A stretch of DNA of 64,000 nucleotides, from positions 372,001-436,000 of the forward strand of contig NZ_JACVAE010000001.1 in the NCBI RefSeq assembly GCF_014851675.1, written 5' to 3'. This stretch comes from Rhizobium sp. ARZ01. Its GTDB lineage: Bacteria > Pseudomonadota > Alphaproteobacteria > Rhizobiales > Rhizobiaceae. Positions 52,653 to 62,208 of the stretch are shown here, in pieces. Under the pieces are notes generated by a model. That model was given only the letters and a program-made list of their open reading frames with translations, was not told the DNA's origin and made no database searches. A program made the position numbers and the translations under genes. The stretch's first letter is position 1; each line of letters begins with the position of its first letter.

Positions 52653-54677
52653 TCAGCCGGCTTGACCAGCAGGATTCGAGAGATCCGCTGCGCCCGGAAC
52701 ACGTTCGGCGACCAGTTCCCATATCTCGACCGCCTCGGCGCGCCCCTTCACCTTCACCGGGCCGATTGGGCGGAAGACGAACAGGCGCTGAACCACGTCG
52801 TGGATTGCCCCGCTTGCAAGGATCGTGGTGCCGAACTCCTTGTTCAATCCCTCAAGCCGCGACGCAACGTTGATCGTATCGCCCATGGCCGTGTACTGCT
52901 GGCGTTGGATCGCACCGAAGCTGCCGACGACCGCTTGCCCGCTGTGAAGACCGAACCGTGTTACAAGTTCGGGGCGGCGGTTGCTGCGGTTCCTCTCGTT
53001 CAGATCGTCGATGGCAGCCTTCATGGCGAGTGCACAGCGGCAACCTTTCTCGACGTGATCGGCATCGGGAACAGGGGCATTCCACATGACGAAGACGGAG
53101 TCGCCGAGATACTGGACGACGGTGCCGCCATGGCGCTCGATGATGTGGTTCAGCATCTCGAAGTAGCCGGACAATATGTCGACGACTTCCTCGGGCGGAT
53201 GCTGTTCGGAGATCGTGGTGAAATCGCGGATGTCGGTGAAAAGGACAGTCATTTCCTGCCTTGCCGCCTTCGTTGACGTGTCCGCCGGATTGACGATCCG
53301 CCGCACCACCTCCCGGGGAACATAGAGCGCGAACTGGGCGATGGCGCGCCGTGAGGCGGCCAGCGCGCCCGCCAATGTATTGATCTCGCTGATGTGGGAG
53401 TGCGCGGAGACATTGCCGGCGAAATCGAGATCGCCGATCCGGCGGGCTTCGTCCGCGAGTCGGTAAAGGGAGCGGCTGATCAGGCGGGAGAGCAGGACCG
53501 AGGCGCCGATCCCGGCTAGCACGAAGGCTGCGGCCATTGCGAGGTTGCGCAAGAGCTGCCGGTTTGCCTGGCTCACGAGATCATCGAGCGGCACGACGAC
53601 TGCGACCGAACTGCCCTTGAATAGATCCGAGAAGGTGACCGGCGCGATCTGCACCAGATAGCTCTCGCCATCGAGATCGAACCGGGCCATCTTCCCGCTT
53701 GCGATGTTCGGATCGCGACGGAACCGGATCACCGTTTCGACTGTCCTGTCCTGCGCTACCGTCACGCCATCACCTGCTCCACGACCCGACCAGGTGCCGA
53801 GTACCCTGCTCATCATGGCCGGGTCGGAATGCGCTACGAGTTTGTCTTGTTCATTGAGGATGTAGCTTCGCGCGCGCGGCGATATTTCCCGCGCATCGAG
53901 CAGCCGGCTGACGGTTTCCAGGTGTATGTTGACCCCGACCACGACCTGGCGGTTGTCCTTCATGGGAACCGCAATGGTGAGCGTCGGAACTTTCAGCGTT
54001 CCGCTGACGAAGGGGCCAACGGATACGGGCGTGCCGTACCGGGCCACCGACCGGTACCATGGGCGCTCTCTTGAATCGAATGTCGTGTCCGCAACTGGCC
54101 GTTGCCCGATCAAACGTCCATTGGCATCGAGAAACTGCATCTTCTCGACCCGCGTAGCCTTTTCATTTGAAGAAACTATCCGGACGGCAAAAGCGGTGTC
54201 GTCTGGCGCCGAAAGGGTTGTTCGGATATGTGGATTTGCTGTGTTTATTGCCTGTAAATAGGAGCCATCCGGATAACCGCCAAGCATGCTCGTGGCGTTC
54301 GGGACGTTTCGCAGGACCTCTAGGAAGAACGCCTGCTTTTCTTCAAGCTCCAAGGGCGGGCGGGAAACCAGTTGCGGCAGCGTGGAAGCCACGGCGACGG
54401 CCTCATATCCCCCCTCCAGCGCGTATTTGTAGCCGTCGACCAGGCGCAGGCTCATTTGCCGCATCTGCTTCTCGCCAGCGAGGATTGCAGCTTCCCGTCC
54501 CTGGCTGAAGGCCATCCAGATCAACGGCGTCGCAATGCACAGCAGCAGCGTCGCGACGAGAACGCTGAGATGTAATCGTAGGGGTCTTGACCAGTGCACG
54601 TGGTATCCAGTGGTGCCAAAGCGTCTGCGAGTTGGGCCTATCGTCGAACGTAGTGGCCCTCCAACAAGCCAGCGCAA
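52653..54677 (-). CDS. Membrane sensor adenylate/guanylate cyclase with Cache domain
   Basis: 674 residues. Domain order: membrane helix (LRLHLSVLVATLLLCIATPL), large extracytoplasmic Cache-type sensor (about residues 65-375), second helix (AMAAAFVLAGIGASVLLSRL), HAMP linker, and a class III cyclase domain from about residue 470. Metal residues are in VLFTDIRDFTTIS and GDSVFVMWNAP; the catalytic part is RFGLHSGQAVVGSFGA and QYTAMGDTINVASRLEGLN. It should make cAMP in response to a small ligand. No regulator is encoded next to it. Confidence 0.93.
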   Translation of the reverse strand: MRWLVGGPLRSTIGPTRRRFGTTGYHVHWSRPLRLHLSVLVATLLLCIATPLIWMAFSQGREAAILAGEKQMRQMSLRLVDGYKYALEGGYEAVAVASTLPQLVSRPPLELEEKQAFFLEVLRNVPNATSMLGGYPDGSYLQAINTANPHIRTTLSAPDDTAFAVRIVSSNEKATRVEKMQFLDANGRLIGQRPVADTTFDSRERPWYRSVARYGTPVSVGPFVSGTLKVPTLTIAVPMKDNRQVVVGVNIHLETVSRLLDAREISPRARSYILNEQDKLVAHSDPAMMSRVLGTWSGRGAGDGVTVAQDRTVETVIRFRRDPNIASGKMARFDLDGESYLVQIAPVTFSDLFKGSSVAVVVPLDDLVSQANRQLLRNLAMAAAFVLAGIGASVLLSRLISRSLYRLADEARRIGDLDFAGNVSAHSHISEINTLAGALAASRRAIAQFALYVPREVVRRIVNPADTSTKAARQEMTVLFTDIRDFTTISEQHPPEEVVDILSGYFEMLNHIIERHGGTVVQYLGDSVFVMWNAPVPDADHVEKGCRCALAMKAAIDDLNERNRSNRRPELVTRFGLHSGQAVVGSFGAIQRQQYTAMGDTINVASRLEGLNKEFGTTILASGAIHDVVQRLFVFRPIGPVKVKGRAEAVEIWELVAERVPGAADLSNPAGQAG

Positions 54678-54890
54678 ATTATATGCTGGAAACTCTTACA
54701 GCGAAGAGAGTAATTGCAGGACGTATCATCCGGTATGCTACGGTTTCGGATGCACAACTGTGCGCGGGTACGGATCCGGCCAAAAAATACACGCGCTGTG
54801 TCGGAACCAACCTGCCTGTTACGTCCTTGAGGCATTCGACGGTCGCGTCGCACCTCCGCGACATGAAAACCGAGAAAAAGGAGCAACCGT

Positions 54891-55280
54891 ATGCGCATGA
54901 TTTTCGTCAACCTGCCCGTCAAGGATCTGCCGGCCACGCGCCGCTTCTTCGGCGCCCTCGGCTTTACCTTCAACGAACAGTTCAGCGACGAGCAAGCGGC
55001 CTGCATGGTCGTTGCCGAGAACATCTTCGTCATGTTGCTTGTCGAGAAGCGCTTTCAGGACTTCGTCAACGGTGCTGTCGGCGACCCGGAAAAGGACACG
55101 CAGGTCTTGACCTGCGTGTCGGCTGCATCCCGCGCGGAGGTGGACGAGTTCAAAGCCAAGGCGCTCGCTGCCGGTGCCCGTGAATGGAAGTCGAACATCG
55201 AGTTCGGCCCGATGTATGGATGCAGCTTTCAGGACATCAACGGCCATGTCTGGGAGATGATGCATATGGCGCAAGGTTGA
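54891..55280 (+). CDS. VOC family (glyoxalase-like) protein
   Basis: 129 residues with AAAAAGGAG upstream. It starts MRMIFVNLPVKDLPATRRFFGALGFTF, the usual first half of the vicinal-oxygen-chelate fold, and ends FGPMYGCSFQDINGHVWEMMHM, with the typical D-x-N-G-H-x-WE. The metal ligands are not complete in the N-terminal half, so it may be of the DNA-damage or antibiotic-binding branch. Cytoplasmic. No operon partner; a GST gene follows 138 bases later. Confidence 0.88.
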   Translation: MRMIFVNLPVKDLPATRRFFGALGFTFNEQFSDEQAACMVVAENIFVMLLVEKRFQDFVNGAVGDPEKDTQVLTCVSAASRAEVDEFKAKALAAGAREWKSNIEFGPMYGCSFQDINGHVWEMMHMAQG

Positions 55281-55417
55281 GAACGGTGGCCGCGATCCCG
55301 TGATGTCGTGGCGCGGCTGGCGACTTTTCGCCTCCTGTCAGCTCCGGCCACTGGCGGCAGAAGGCGGCCACTGGCAGAGTGTGCCTGAGATTCGACAAGT
55401 CGGGACCGGAGGAAACC

Positions 55418-56038
55418 ATGCTGACCCTGCACTACGCGCCGCGCACCTGCGCGCTTGCCTCGCTCATCGCGCTTGAGGAAAGCGGGCTCGCCTTCGAGGT
55501 GCAACGGCTGGATCTCGCCAATTCCGAACAGCGCTCGCCCACGTACCTGGCTATCAATCCGAAGGGGCGTGTGCCGGCACTTGCGACCGATCGCGGGATC
55601 CTCACCGAGACACCGGCGATTCTCGCCTACATCGCCCAGGTGACGCCGCGCGGGCGACTGGCGCCGCTGGACGATGCCTTCGCCTTTGCGCGTATGCAGG
55701 CCTTCAATTCCTATCTCTGCTCGACCGTTCACGTGGCGCATGCCCATGGCCGGCGCGGCAGCCGGTGGTCGGACGATGCCGCGGCGGTCGAAACGATGAA
55801 GGCGAAGGTGCCGGAGAACATGGCGGAGTGCTTCCGCCTGATCGAGGAGACGATGCTCACCGGTCCCTGGGCGATGGGCAGCGCCTATTCCGTCGCCGAC
55901 CCTTATCTCTTCACCATCGGCGGCTGGCTGAAGGGGGATGGCGTGGCCCCCTCGCTCTTCCCGAAGGTGGCGGAACATCGCGCCCGCATGCTGGAGCGTC
56001 CGGCCGTACAGCGCGCCGTCGAGCGGGAAGAGGCCTAA
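55418..56038 (+). CDS. Glutathione S-transferase
   Basis: 206 residues from the ATG at 55418, preceded by ACCGGAGGAAACC. The thioredoxin-like N-terminal domain has MLTLHYAPRTCALASLIALEESGLAF with a Cys in the active-site turn, and KGRVPALATDRGILTETPAILAYIA with the cis-proline and the glutathione-binding Thr-Glu. The C-terminal helical domain includes YSVADPYLFTIGGWL. This is a bacterial GST of the GstA/beta-like type. The substrate is unknown. Confidence 0.92.
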   Translation: MLTLHYAPRTCALASLIALEESGLAFEVQRLDLANSEQRSPTYLAINPKGRVPALATDRGILTETPAILAYIAQVTPRGRLAPLDDAFAFARMQAFNSYLCSTVHVAHAHGRRGSRWSDDAAAVETMKAKVPENMAECFRLIEETMLTGPWAMGSAYSVADPYLFTIGGWLKGDGVAPSLFPKVAEHRARMLERPAVQRAVEREEA

Positions 56039-56075
56039 CGGCGGCCTGCGCAAGTGGCACGACGGTGCGCGACGC

Positions 56076-56450
56076 CTATTTTCCTGAAACGTCAGTTGCC
56101 TCGGGGCGATGTGCGCGGCGCAGCTTGGCTGGCGCACGTCTGAGCCAGGCCTCCGCGATGCGCTGGCGCAACTCCGCATCGCTGATTGCGTCCGCATGGA
56201 CGAGTACTGCCGGCCATCCGTGATAGTGCGGCGTCTCGAAATAGACGTCGGGCGCCATTTCGATGAAGTGTTCCTTCTCGTCCAGCGGCATTGAAAGGAC
56301 GATCACGTCGTTGGTCTTGGCGCAGGCGATCAGCTTCCCTGCCACCTTCAGCGCCATGGCGCCGTAGGATGTGCCTGTCTCCACACCGGGAAGATCGCGC
56401 GCCAGGCGCTCCAGCCTCGATGCGAGCGCATTCGTTGCGGTTTCGGTCAT
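56076..56450 (-). CDS. MmcQ/YjbR family protein
   Basis: 124 residues. The family pattern is LPGVETGTSYGAMALKVAGKLIACA, then IVLSMPLDEKEHFIEMAPDVYFETPHYHGWPAVLVHADAISDAELRQRI, i.e. the compact DNA-binding-like fold seen in YjbR. It lies convergently with the GST gene. The role in the cell is not established for most members. Confidence 0.9.
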   Translation of the reverse strand: MTETATNALASRLERLARDLPGVETGTSYGAMALKVAGKLIACAKTNDVIVLSMPLDEKEHFIEMAPDVYFETPHYHGWPAVLVHADAISDAELRQRIAEAWLRRAPAKLRRAHRPEATDVSGK

Positions 56451-56530
56451 CGAACGGCCCTCCGAGCGGAGGTGCGATCATAGCGCGGTTTCTCGCAACG
56501 CGGGAGGTGGTCCTTCGCCCGACCGCTGCT

Positions 56531-56731
56531 TCAACCGCAGGGAGGGGTATCCAGGCAACCATCCCTGATGGTCGGAAAAGCTCGGAACGGCAGGTCGCCG
56601 CGCTGGCGCTCGTCCATCGCTTCGATCTGTGGATGCGCAAGTGGGTCGCGGATCCAGTCGGCCGGAACGTTGCGGCGGTCGGATAGCGGGGCGGCGGCCC
56701 GCCTGGTCCTGCTGAAGAAATACTTGAACAT
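56531..56731 (-). CDS. 66-residue protein of rhizobial type
   Basis: The ATG at 56731 has GGAGAG upstream; the product begins MFKYFFSRTRRAAAPLSDRR and has WIRDPLAHPQIEAMDERQRGDLPF. The DPLxHPxIxxMxxRxxxDLPF segment recurs in short rhizobial proteins that I know only as hypothetical, often beside a DUF1127-type protein. No membrane helix. It is divergent from the LysR gene at 56869, with 137 bases between, so it may be its target. Confidence 0.65.
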   Translation of the reverse strand: MFKYFFSRTRRAAAPLSDRRNVPADWIRDPLAHPQIEAMDERQRGDLPFRAFPTIRDGCLDTPPCG

Positions 56732-56868
56732 TGTTCTCTCCTGCATGTTCCGGCGTGATCCATTGTGGCGGCAGATCAAGGCTTGGGAGGATTGATCCGC
56801 CGAAAGAATCGCCTTTGTAGCCGTCGAATTCAATTGAGGAGTTCAGGGCCATCGTATAGAAATTCTAT

Positions 56869-57789
56869 ATGAAGAGCTTGAACACCATCCATTTGAACGG
56901 GCTGCGCGCGATCGAGGCCGTCGGCCGGCTCGGCTCGCTACAGGCGGCGGCCGACGAGCTAGGGGTGACGGTCGGTGCGGTCAGCCAGCAGGTGATCAAG
57001 GCGGAGGGCCAACTCGGACGGACGGTCTTCGACCGCACCACACGTGGCATGGTTCCGACCGCATTCGGTGCGTCCTTCCTGAAGAAACTGAACGCCGGCT
57101 TTCGCGAGCTGTCGGAGGCGGTTGGAAGCGCCAGGCATCGCGACGATGCGATCCTCGTCATATCCGTGGCGCCGATTTTCGCCCAGCGCTGGCTGATCCA
57201 CCGTATCCATCACTTCAGCGCCGCCCATCCCGAGATCAGTCTGCGCATCGAATCGACAACGGCACTTGCTGACCTGTCGGGCTCGGATGTCGATCTTGCG
57301 ATCCGCATCGGGCCGGGAAACTGGCCGGGCGTGAAAGCTGAATTCGTTCTGCCGCAGGAAATGTTTCCGGTTTGCACGCCGGCGCTGGCCGAACGGCTGC
57401 GTACGCCTGCGGACCTCGTCGACATGCCGGCGGTGATCGACGCCAACGATCCGTTCACCTGGGACGTGTGGCTGAAGGCGGCCGGGCTCGATCAGCCCGC
57501 GCCGAAAACGCGTCACGTGTTCAGCGACGCCTCGCTCTGCCTCGACGCGGCACTGGCGGGGCAGGGGGTGCTGCTCGCCTGGCCGATCCTTGCGTCCTGG
57601 GCGCTGCAGGAGGGGCGGCTGGTGGCACCCTTCGACATCCGCGTCAGGACGGGCATGGGCTATTACTTCGTCACGGCCCCCGATATCCGGGAGCCGCGCA
57701 AGGTCAGTTTGTTCAAGGGCTGGATGAAACAGGCGATTGCCGAAAGCATCGGCGACAATGCCGAGAGAATTCCTATTCCGCTTCCTTGA
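56869..57789 (+). CDS. LysR family regulator, GcvA-like
   Basis: 306 residues. The helix-turn-helix is [35 protein letters not shown], the pattern of GcvA-type LysR regulators; the effector domain follows ([19 protein letters not shown]). Start context is weak, but the ATG at 56869 is the only one that keeps the family N terminus. The last 17 bases overlap, convergently, the end of the GST gene at 57773. The likely targets are itself and the divergent 66-residue gene. Confidence 0.92.
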   Translation: MKSLNTIHLNGLRAIEAVGRLGSLQAAADELGVTVGAVSQQVIKAEGQLGRTVFDRTTRGMVPTAFGASFLKKLNAGFRELSEAVGSARHRDDAILVISVAPIFAQRWLIHRIHHFSAAHPEISLRIESTTALADLSGSDVDLAIRIGPGNWPGVKAEFVLPQEMFPVCTPALAERLRTPADLVDMPAVIDANDPFTWDVWLKAAGLDQPAPKTRHVFSDASLCLDAALAGQGVLLAWPILASWALQEGRLVAPFDIRVRTGMGYYFVTAPDIREPRKVSLFKGWMKQAIAESIGDNAERIPIPLP

Positions 57790-58432
57790 CGCGCGCCTCG
57801 AACATGGCCTTGAAGGCCGGCCGCGCCTGGCAGTTGGCAAGCCAGGCCTTTACGTTCGGCGCGGCATCGAAGAGTTCTGTCTGGCTCATCGCGTAGCGGA
57901 ACACTTCCGCAAGGTTGAGATCCGCCACGGTGAAGCGGTCGCCGACAACATGGCCGGTCGCGGCAAGTCGCGTGTCGAGAAGTGCAAACGCCTTCTTCAA
58001 GGCTTCCGTGGCGGCGCGGATCGTAAGCCGGCCCTCTTCGCTGTCGGTGGCGTTCTTGTCGAGCGTCAGGATGATCTTGACGGCGTGGGGTTCCACGTCG
58101 GTTGCCGCCCACATTGTCCATTGCAACATTTCCGCCTCTTCCGTCACTGTCTGGCCGGAAAGCGGGCCGCCATGCTTGCGGGCGAGGTAAAGGTTGATCG
58201 CCAAGGATTCGTTCATGACGAAGCCGCCGTCGTCAATGCAGGGGATCAGGCCGGCCGGATTGACCTTCAGGAACGCCGGCGAGAGCGTGTTGAGCGGCGC
58301 GTCGGCGGCAGTCGGATTATCGAGCCGGTATCCCTGGATGACGGGCACCGAGACGAACGGAATGCCGAGTTCACCGGCCATCCAGTAGTTGCGCGAAGCG
58401 CGCGAGCGATAGACGCCATAGATCGTGAGCAT
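57773..58432 (-). CDS. Glutathione S-transferase
   Basis: 219 residues from the ATG at 58432 ([23 protein letters not shown]). N-terminal domain with the Ser-Arg turn near residue 11, [21 protein letters not shown] for glutathione binding, and a C-terminal helical domain with [18 protein letters not shown]. Length is normal. It belongs to a different subgroup from the GST at 55418. Its stop region overlaps the LysR gene end by 17 bases in convergent orientation. Confidence 0.92.
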   Translation of the reverse strand: MLTIYGVYRSRASRNYWMAGELGIPFVSVPVIQGYRLDNPTAADAPLNTLSPAFLKVNPAGLIPCIDDGGFVMNESLAINLYLARKHGGPLSGQTVTEEAEMLQWTMWAATDVEPHAVKIILTLDKNATDSEEGRLTIRAATEALKKAFALLDTRLAATGHVVGDRFTVADLNLAEVFRYAMSQTELFDAAPNVKAWLANCQARPAFKAMFEARVKEAE

Positions 58433-58625
58433 GTGCGATTCTCCCCGTTTCTGGAGGCGCACACTAGGTGTTTGCGTCGCAAGGTCATAGGCTGTGGGCG
58501 TGATCGATCGATGAAATGTCGTGATGGCTTCGTCGCCACCTTCTGTACACATTGCCGCATTGACCTGCCGCTGGAAGAAGAGCTATGGCGGCAGCATTCG
58601 CGATCATGCGGATGATGAGGAAACG

Positions 58626-59012
58626 ATGGACCTTAAGGGTAGCAAGTCTTCTGTGCTTGTGCGCATGCTCTGCATGCTCGCCCTTGTATTTTTGTCGTTC
58701 GCTCATAAACCGGTTGTCGCCGCACCGTTGTCGCCGGCCGAATTGGCGGCCATCACGCTGCCGGACGGCACCATCGCCGACCTCTGCATCAATGACGGCA
58801 TCGAGCATGGCAAGGCCAAATCGGGTCTTGGTCCAGGCTGCGAGGCCTGCCGCATTGGTGGCGCGATCCTTCTTCCCACGCCGGCCGATCTCGTAGGGAA
58901 GGTTGTTCCCTTCCGGGTCGTCGGCGATCGCCCGCTCATCGAGGCTGTGGTCACCGGCCAGCGTTACGAGCCTGGGGCACCTCCCACGGCGCCACCCCAC
59001 CTGTCGATCTGA
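58626..59012 (+). CDS. DUF2946-like exported protein
   Basis: 128 residues from the ATG at 58626, with GAGGAAA upstream. The signal-like region MLCMLALVFLSFAHKPVVAAP follows a short basic part. The mature part has DLCINDGIEHGKAKSGLGPGCEACRIGGAILLP, i.e. a C then a CxxC pair, as in the DUF2946 family. Such proteins are often next to copper genes, and the PCu(A)C chaperone gene is the next one on the strand (59373). A metal role is therefore inferred. Family match is moderate. Confidence 0.7.
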   Translation: MDLKGSKSSVLVRMLCMLALVFLSFAHKPVVAAPLSPAELAAITLPDGTIADLCINDGIEHGKAKSGLGPGCEACRIGGAILLPTPADLVGKVVPFRVVGDRPLIEAVVTGQRYEPGAPPTAPPHLSI

Positions 59013-59372
59013 TCTCGAGCCGCCATGCACGCGCATGGCTTGCCAACTCATTTCGACGGAAACATCGCATGACCGTTTTATCCGGCGTACCGGCAAATGC
59101 CGCTACGGATATTTCCACGCTTTCACGGCAGCCTGGCGCTGCTTCGGCTTCGCATCGGGCAATCGACTGGACTGCCGGTCCGATCCATGCCGACCGGAAT
59201 TCGGGCGAAAAGCGTGTAGGAAATTGCGTTTGGACAATCTCCGTCGAACGGAATGGTGCTCGAATGTTCAGCAAGCAAAAGGGCTGTACGAATGAGGCCC
59301 GTTTAACAAGTTCTGCGCCGGTTGCGAGTCATCTGCGCTTTCAAATTTCTCACCCAACGAAAGGGAATTGAT
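59013..59372. other. Gap of 360 bases before the copper chaperone gene
   Basis: A frame from an ATG at 59069 is open for 100 codons and has GGAAAC upstream, but the product looks like no known family and has biased, non-coding-like composition. I would not annotate it. No promoter stood out. Confidence 0.4.
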
Positions 59373-59876
59373 ATGAAAATACTTCCGAAAATGCTGGCAG
59401 CAGCCATTCTGTGTGCCGCTCCTGCCTTTGGCGCATTTGCGCATGACTACAAGGCTGGAAACCTCGAAATCAATCATCCGGCCTCGAGAGCGACGCTGGC
59501 GGGGGCGCCGGTCGGTGGCGGTTTCATGAAAATCGTCAATCACGGCAAGGAAGCCGATCGCCTCGTCTCCATCACCTCGCCAGTCTCCGACGATGTGCAA
59601 CTCCATGAAATGGCGATGGAGAACGACGTGATGAAGATGCGCCAGCTGAAGGACGGCATCGAAATCCCCGCCGGCGCCGCAGTCGAGCTGAAGCCCGGTG
59701 GGCTGCACGTGATGTTCATGGCGATCAAGCAGCCCTTCAAGGAGGGCGAGAAGTTCGCTGCCACGCTGAACTTCGAGAAGGCCGGTCCGGTCGCGGTCGA
59801 GTTCGATGTCGGACCGCCAAAGAAAAAGGACGAAAAGCAGCACGGTCAGAAGGAAGGCGAAGTCCACAAGATGTGA
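59373..59876 (+). CDS. Periplasmic copper chaperone PCu(A)C
   Basis: 167 residues from the ATG at 59373. The signal peptide MKILPKMLAAAILCAAPAFGAFA is followed by HDYKAGNLEINHPASRATLAG. Copper ligands are in VQLHEMAMENDVMKMRQL and LKPGGLHVMFMAIKQ, matching the H-x-M, M, H-x-M arrangement of the family. It passes Cu(I) to cytochrome oxidase in the periplasm. The C-terminal tail is rich in K, E and H (KKKDEKQHGQKEGEVHKM), unusual and possibly metal-binding. It follows the DUF2946-like gene. Confidence 0.93.
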   Translation: MKILPKMLAAAILCAAPAFGAFAHDYKAGNLEINHPASRATLAGAPVGGGFMKIVNHGKEADRLVSITSPVSDDVQLHEMAMENDVMKMRQLKDGIEIPAGAAVELKPGGLHVMFMAIKQPFKEGEKFAATLNFEKAGPVAVEFDVGPPKKKDEKQHGQKEGEVHKM

Positions 59877-59886
59877 CGGGTGCGAA

Positions 59887-59920
59887 GATGGGGAAGGCAC
59901 GCAGAGCAGCCTTCCCCATC
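59887..59920 (+). terminator. Hairpin after the copper chaperone gene
   Basis: GATGGGGAAGGC (59887-59898) and GCCTTCCCCATC (59909-59920) pair perfectly over 12 bp with a 10-base loop, 10 bases after the stop. A T tract is absent. Confidence 0.7.
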
Positions 59921-60054
59921 CGCCCCATCACCCCTCCGGCGTTCGGGCAAGCGGAGGGGCGAGTTTCGCGGCCGCCCTGTCATCCCCGGCGGCCGTTTAG
60001 AAGTTGACCGCGGGCACGTCCCCGGGACGCGCGCCGCGGGAGCGCCTGCCCGAC

Positions 60055-61413
60055 TTATCCCGTACGGTTGCGCTCAATCGTGATATGCGCGAACCGCTCG
60101 GGTTCGTCCGAAAGCTCTCCGGTGGCCCGCTCGTTCCAGCGATAACCGGCAATGGCCCCTTGCGGCGTTTCCTCGAATATGTTGCCAGAGATCAGCGCCG
60201 AGCCGGCGCCCTCGACCACGGTCACCGCACAGCCGACGGGCGTGCCGCGCACGAGGTTTCCGTTCACGACAAGCCCGCGCATGAATGGCCCCCAGCCGAG
60301 CATCAGCCCGTATTTCGGTGCGTTTTCGACCGTGTTGCCGCTGACCACGGTGTCCGCTTCCACCGCGATGCCGAAACCGAAACCTGCGCCGTCGTGCACG
60401 TAAGGCCCTTCAAGCCGCAGGTTGCGCACCACATTGCCCGTCACCGTCGCAAGCCGGCCGCCTTCGTTGAAGTTGACGATGAGGATGCCGTTGGCGGCCC
60501 CATCGATCAGGTTGCCGTTGACGATGGCGCCTTCAAAACCGAACTCGGAATAGATCGCCGTCTCACCGGAGTTGAGGCAGGTGTTGCCAGCAATCTGCAC
60601 GTTCGATCCGGCATTGGAGCGTATCGTCGAGAAGGCGCAGTCGGAGACGTGGTTGTTTGTAACCATCACGTCATCGGCGCGAAATATGTTGATTCCGTTG
60701 CCATACTCGCCGGTGCCGCCCTTCGTCGCAGCGATCTGCGCGATACGGTTGCCGGAGACCATCGTACCGTCTCGCCCCTTTTCCCAGCGATGCACGAGAA
60801 TGCCGCCGTTGGCGCACTCGACGACCGTGTTGGCTGTGATCGACAGGCCGCTGCTTTCCATCGCGTAGACGGCGAAGTCCGCAGCGCCGGAAATGCGGTT
60901 GTTCTCGATGCGCCCTCCGCAGCGTTCGAGATACAGCGCGGACCTGGCCGAGCCCTTGATCTCGCAGTTCTCGATACGGATCTCGCGCGCGCCGCCGAGG
61001 TGGACGAGGCCTTGCACCGTGTCGTCGAGCCAGCGATTGCCGCCGTCAATGACGAGATTTTCGAGCACGACGCTGCCGACGTCTTGCCCCGCAAAGAGAT
61101 GGCCGCCGCCGCCATAGAGGATGCGTGTCGCGCCCGGAACGCCTGTCAGTCGGGTGTTGCCGGGAAGTTCGATGTTGGAAACATGGTAGTCGCCCGGCGG
61201 CAGGAAAACCGGCAGGTTCTTCGCCGCAGCCTCGCGCAGGAGCTTGGCGAATGCCTTGCTCTTGCGGTCGTCTCCCCCCGGGCGGACGCCATGCGCGGAC
61301 GCATCGATCGCGCCGCGCAGATCGACGTTCAGCACCGGCGTGCCGGCACTGAGCGCGGGCAGGGCGGTCAGGCCCAGGCCTATGGAAGATAGAAATAACC
61401 GTCTGCTAACCAT
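60055..61413 (-). CDS. Tat-exported beta-helix repeat protein (TIGR03808 type)
   Basis: 452 residues from the ATG at 61413 (MVSRRLFLSSIGLGLTALPA), preceded by AAGGAG. The twin-arginine motif SRRLFLSS starts a Tat signal; a mature right-handed beta-helix follows with repeated G-N-x-I/V turns (TVTGNVVRNLRLEG, VVSGNTVENAPK, ISGNIFEETPQ). The family I recall as a twin-arginine-translocated repeat protein fits by length. It is related to pectin-lyase-like folds, but catalytic residues are not recognisable. Periplasmic. No operon neighbour. Confidence 0.85.
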   Translation of the reverse strand: MVSRRLFLSSIGLGLTALPALSAGTPVLNVDLRGAIDASAHGVRPGGDDRKSKAFAKLLREAAAKNLPVFLPPGDYHVSNIELPGNTRLTGVPGATRILYGGGGHLFAGQDVGSVVLENLVIDGGNRWLDDTVQGLVHLGGAREIRIENCEIKGSARSALYLERCGGRIENNRISGAADFAVYAMESSGLSITANTVVECANGGILVHRWEKGRDGTMVSGNRIAQIAATKGGTGEYGNGINIFRADDVMVTNNHVSDCAFSTIRSNAGSNVQIAGNTCLNSGETAIYSEFGFEGAIVNGNLIDGAANGILIVNFNEGGRLATVTGNVVRNLRLEGPYVHDGAGFGFGIAVEADTVVSGNTVENAPKYGLMLGWGPFMRGLVVNGNLVRGTPVGCAVTVVEGAGSALISGNIFEETPQGAIAGYRWNERATGELSDEPERFAHITIERNRTG

Positions 61414-61640
61414 GTCTGCTCCTTGCAGACGTGGATGCATGAAGCATGCCAGCTCAAATTGTGCCGAAACGGGACAACTGGAGGGCGCCAGCGCCGCGAT
61501 TCAGGCCAGCACGCACACCGTCTCAGGACATTGAACGGAAATGGAACGAAAAGGCGCGAAGCAACAGCGATCGAACAGGCCTGGCATAATGCCACCCCGC
61601 GCGCCAAGGTGGATCGTTCACGCAGGATACGTATGTCACC

Positions 61641-62078
61641 GTGAGCGTCGTCTTTGCCAAGGAGATCAAGGGCACGTCGAAGGCAAACTCCCTAAAGGGA
61701 TCAAAACACATTGATTTCATCACTGGCGGGAAAGGTGCCGACACACTGACTGGAGGAAAGGGCGCAGATCACTTCGTCTTCCGCAAGGGGGATACGGGCA
61801 GCACGAAGAAATCTGCTGACTTGATTACCGACTTCAGCGCGAAGGGTGGCGATGTCATCGATTTGCACTTTTGGGACGCCAATTCAAAGGTTGCAGGTAT
61901 GCAGGACTTTGATTTCGTGGGTAAACGCGCATTTACGAAAGACGCCGGGCAACTGCGGTATCAGAAGAGCGGATCGGAAACCTTGTTGATGGGCGATACT
62001 AATGGTGACGGCAAAACGGATTTGATGATCCGCCTGAAAGGCTCAGTTATCCTCACCGACGACTCGTTCCTCTTCTGA
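61641..62078 (+). CDS. Small RTX-type protein with M10-like C-terminal domain
   Basis: 145 residues starting with the GTG at 61641 (MSVVFAKEIKGTSKANSLKG). The N-terminal part has nonapeptides (FITGGKGADTLTGGKGADHFVF); the end (KKSADLITDFSAKGGDVIDLHFWDAN and GDTNGDGKTDLMIRL) resembles the terminal domain of secreted serralysins. No signal peptide, so type I secretion is likely. GC content is clearly below that of the flanks. Monocistronic; a run of ten G follows the stop. The role is unknown. Confidence 0.8.
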   Translation: MSVVFAKEIKGTSKANSLKGSKHIDFITGGKGADTLTGGKGADHFVFRKGDTGSTKKSADLITDFSAKGGDVIDLHFWDANSKVAGMQDFDFVGKRAFTKDAGQLRYQKSGSETLLMGDTNGDGKTDLMIRLKGSVILTDDSFLF

Positions 62079-62208
62079 GGGGGGGGGGCTTGGATCGGGA
62101 TGCGGGCAACATGCATTGATGCGCGGGGCCTATCGCGCATCGCATTGCCATCTTGCCCCTTGCCAGCCGGCCGTGCCCGATCACAGCGCCTCCTGATTAG
62201 TGGTGGGC

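Noticed and set aside
59069..59371. Possible 100-codon gene between the DUF2946-like and copper chaperone genes
   Set aside because: No family, atypical composition and no signal peptide; its end lies against the next gene's ribosome site.
60004..61392. Plus-strand open frame opposite the beta-helix protein
   Set aside because: Shadow of a gene with a clear Tat signal and ribosome site on the other strand.
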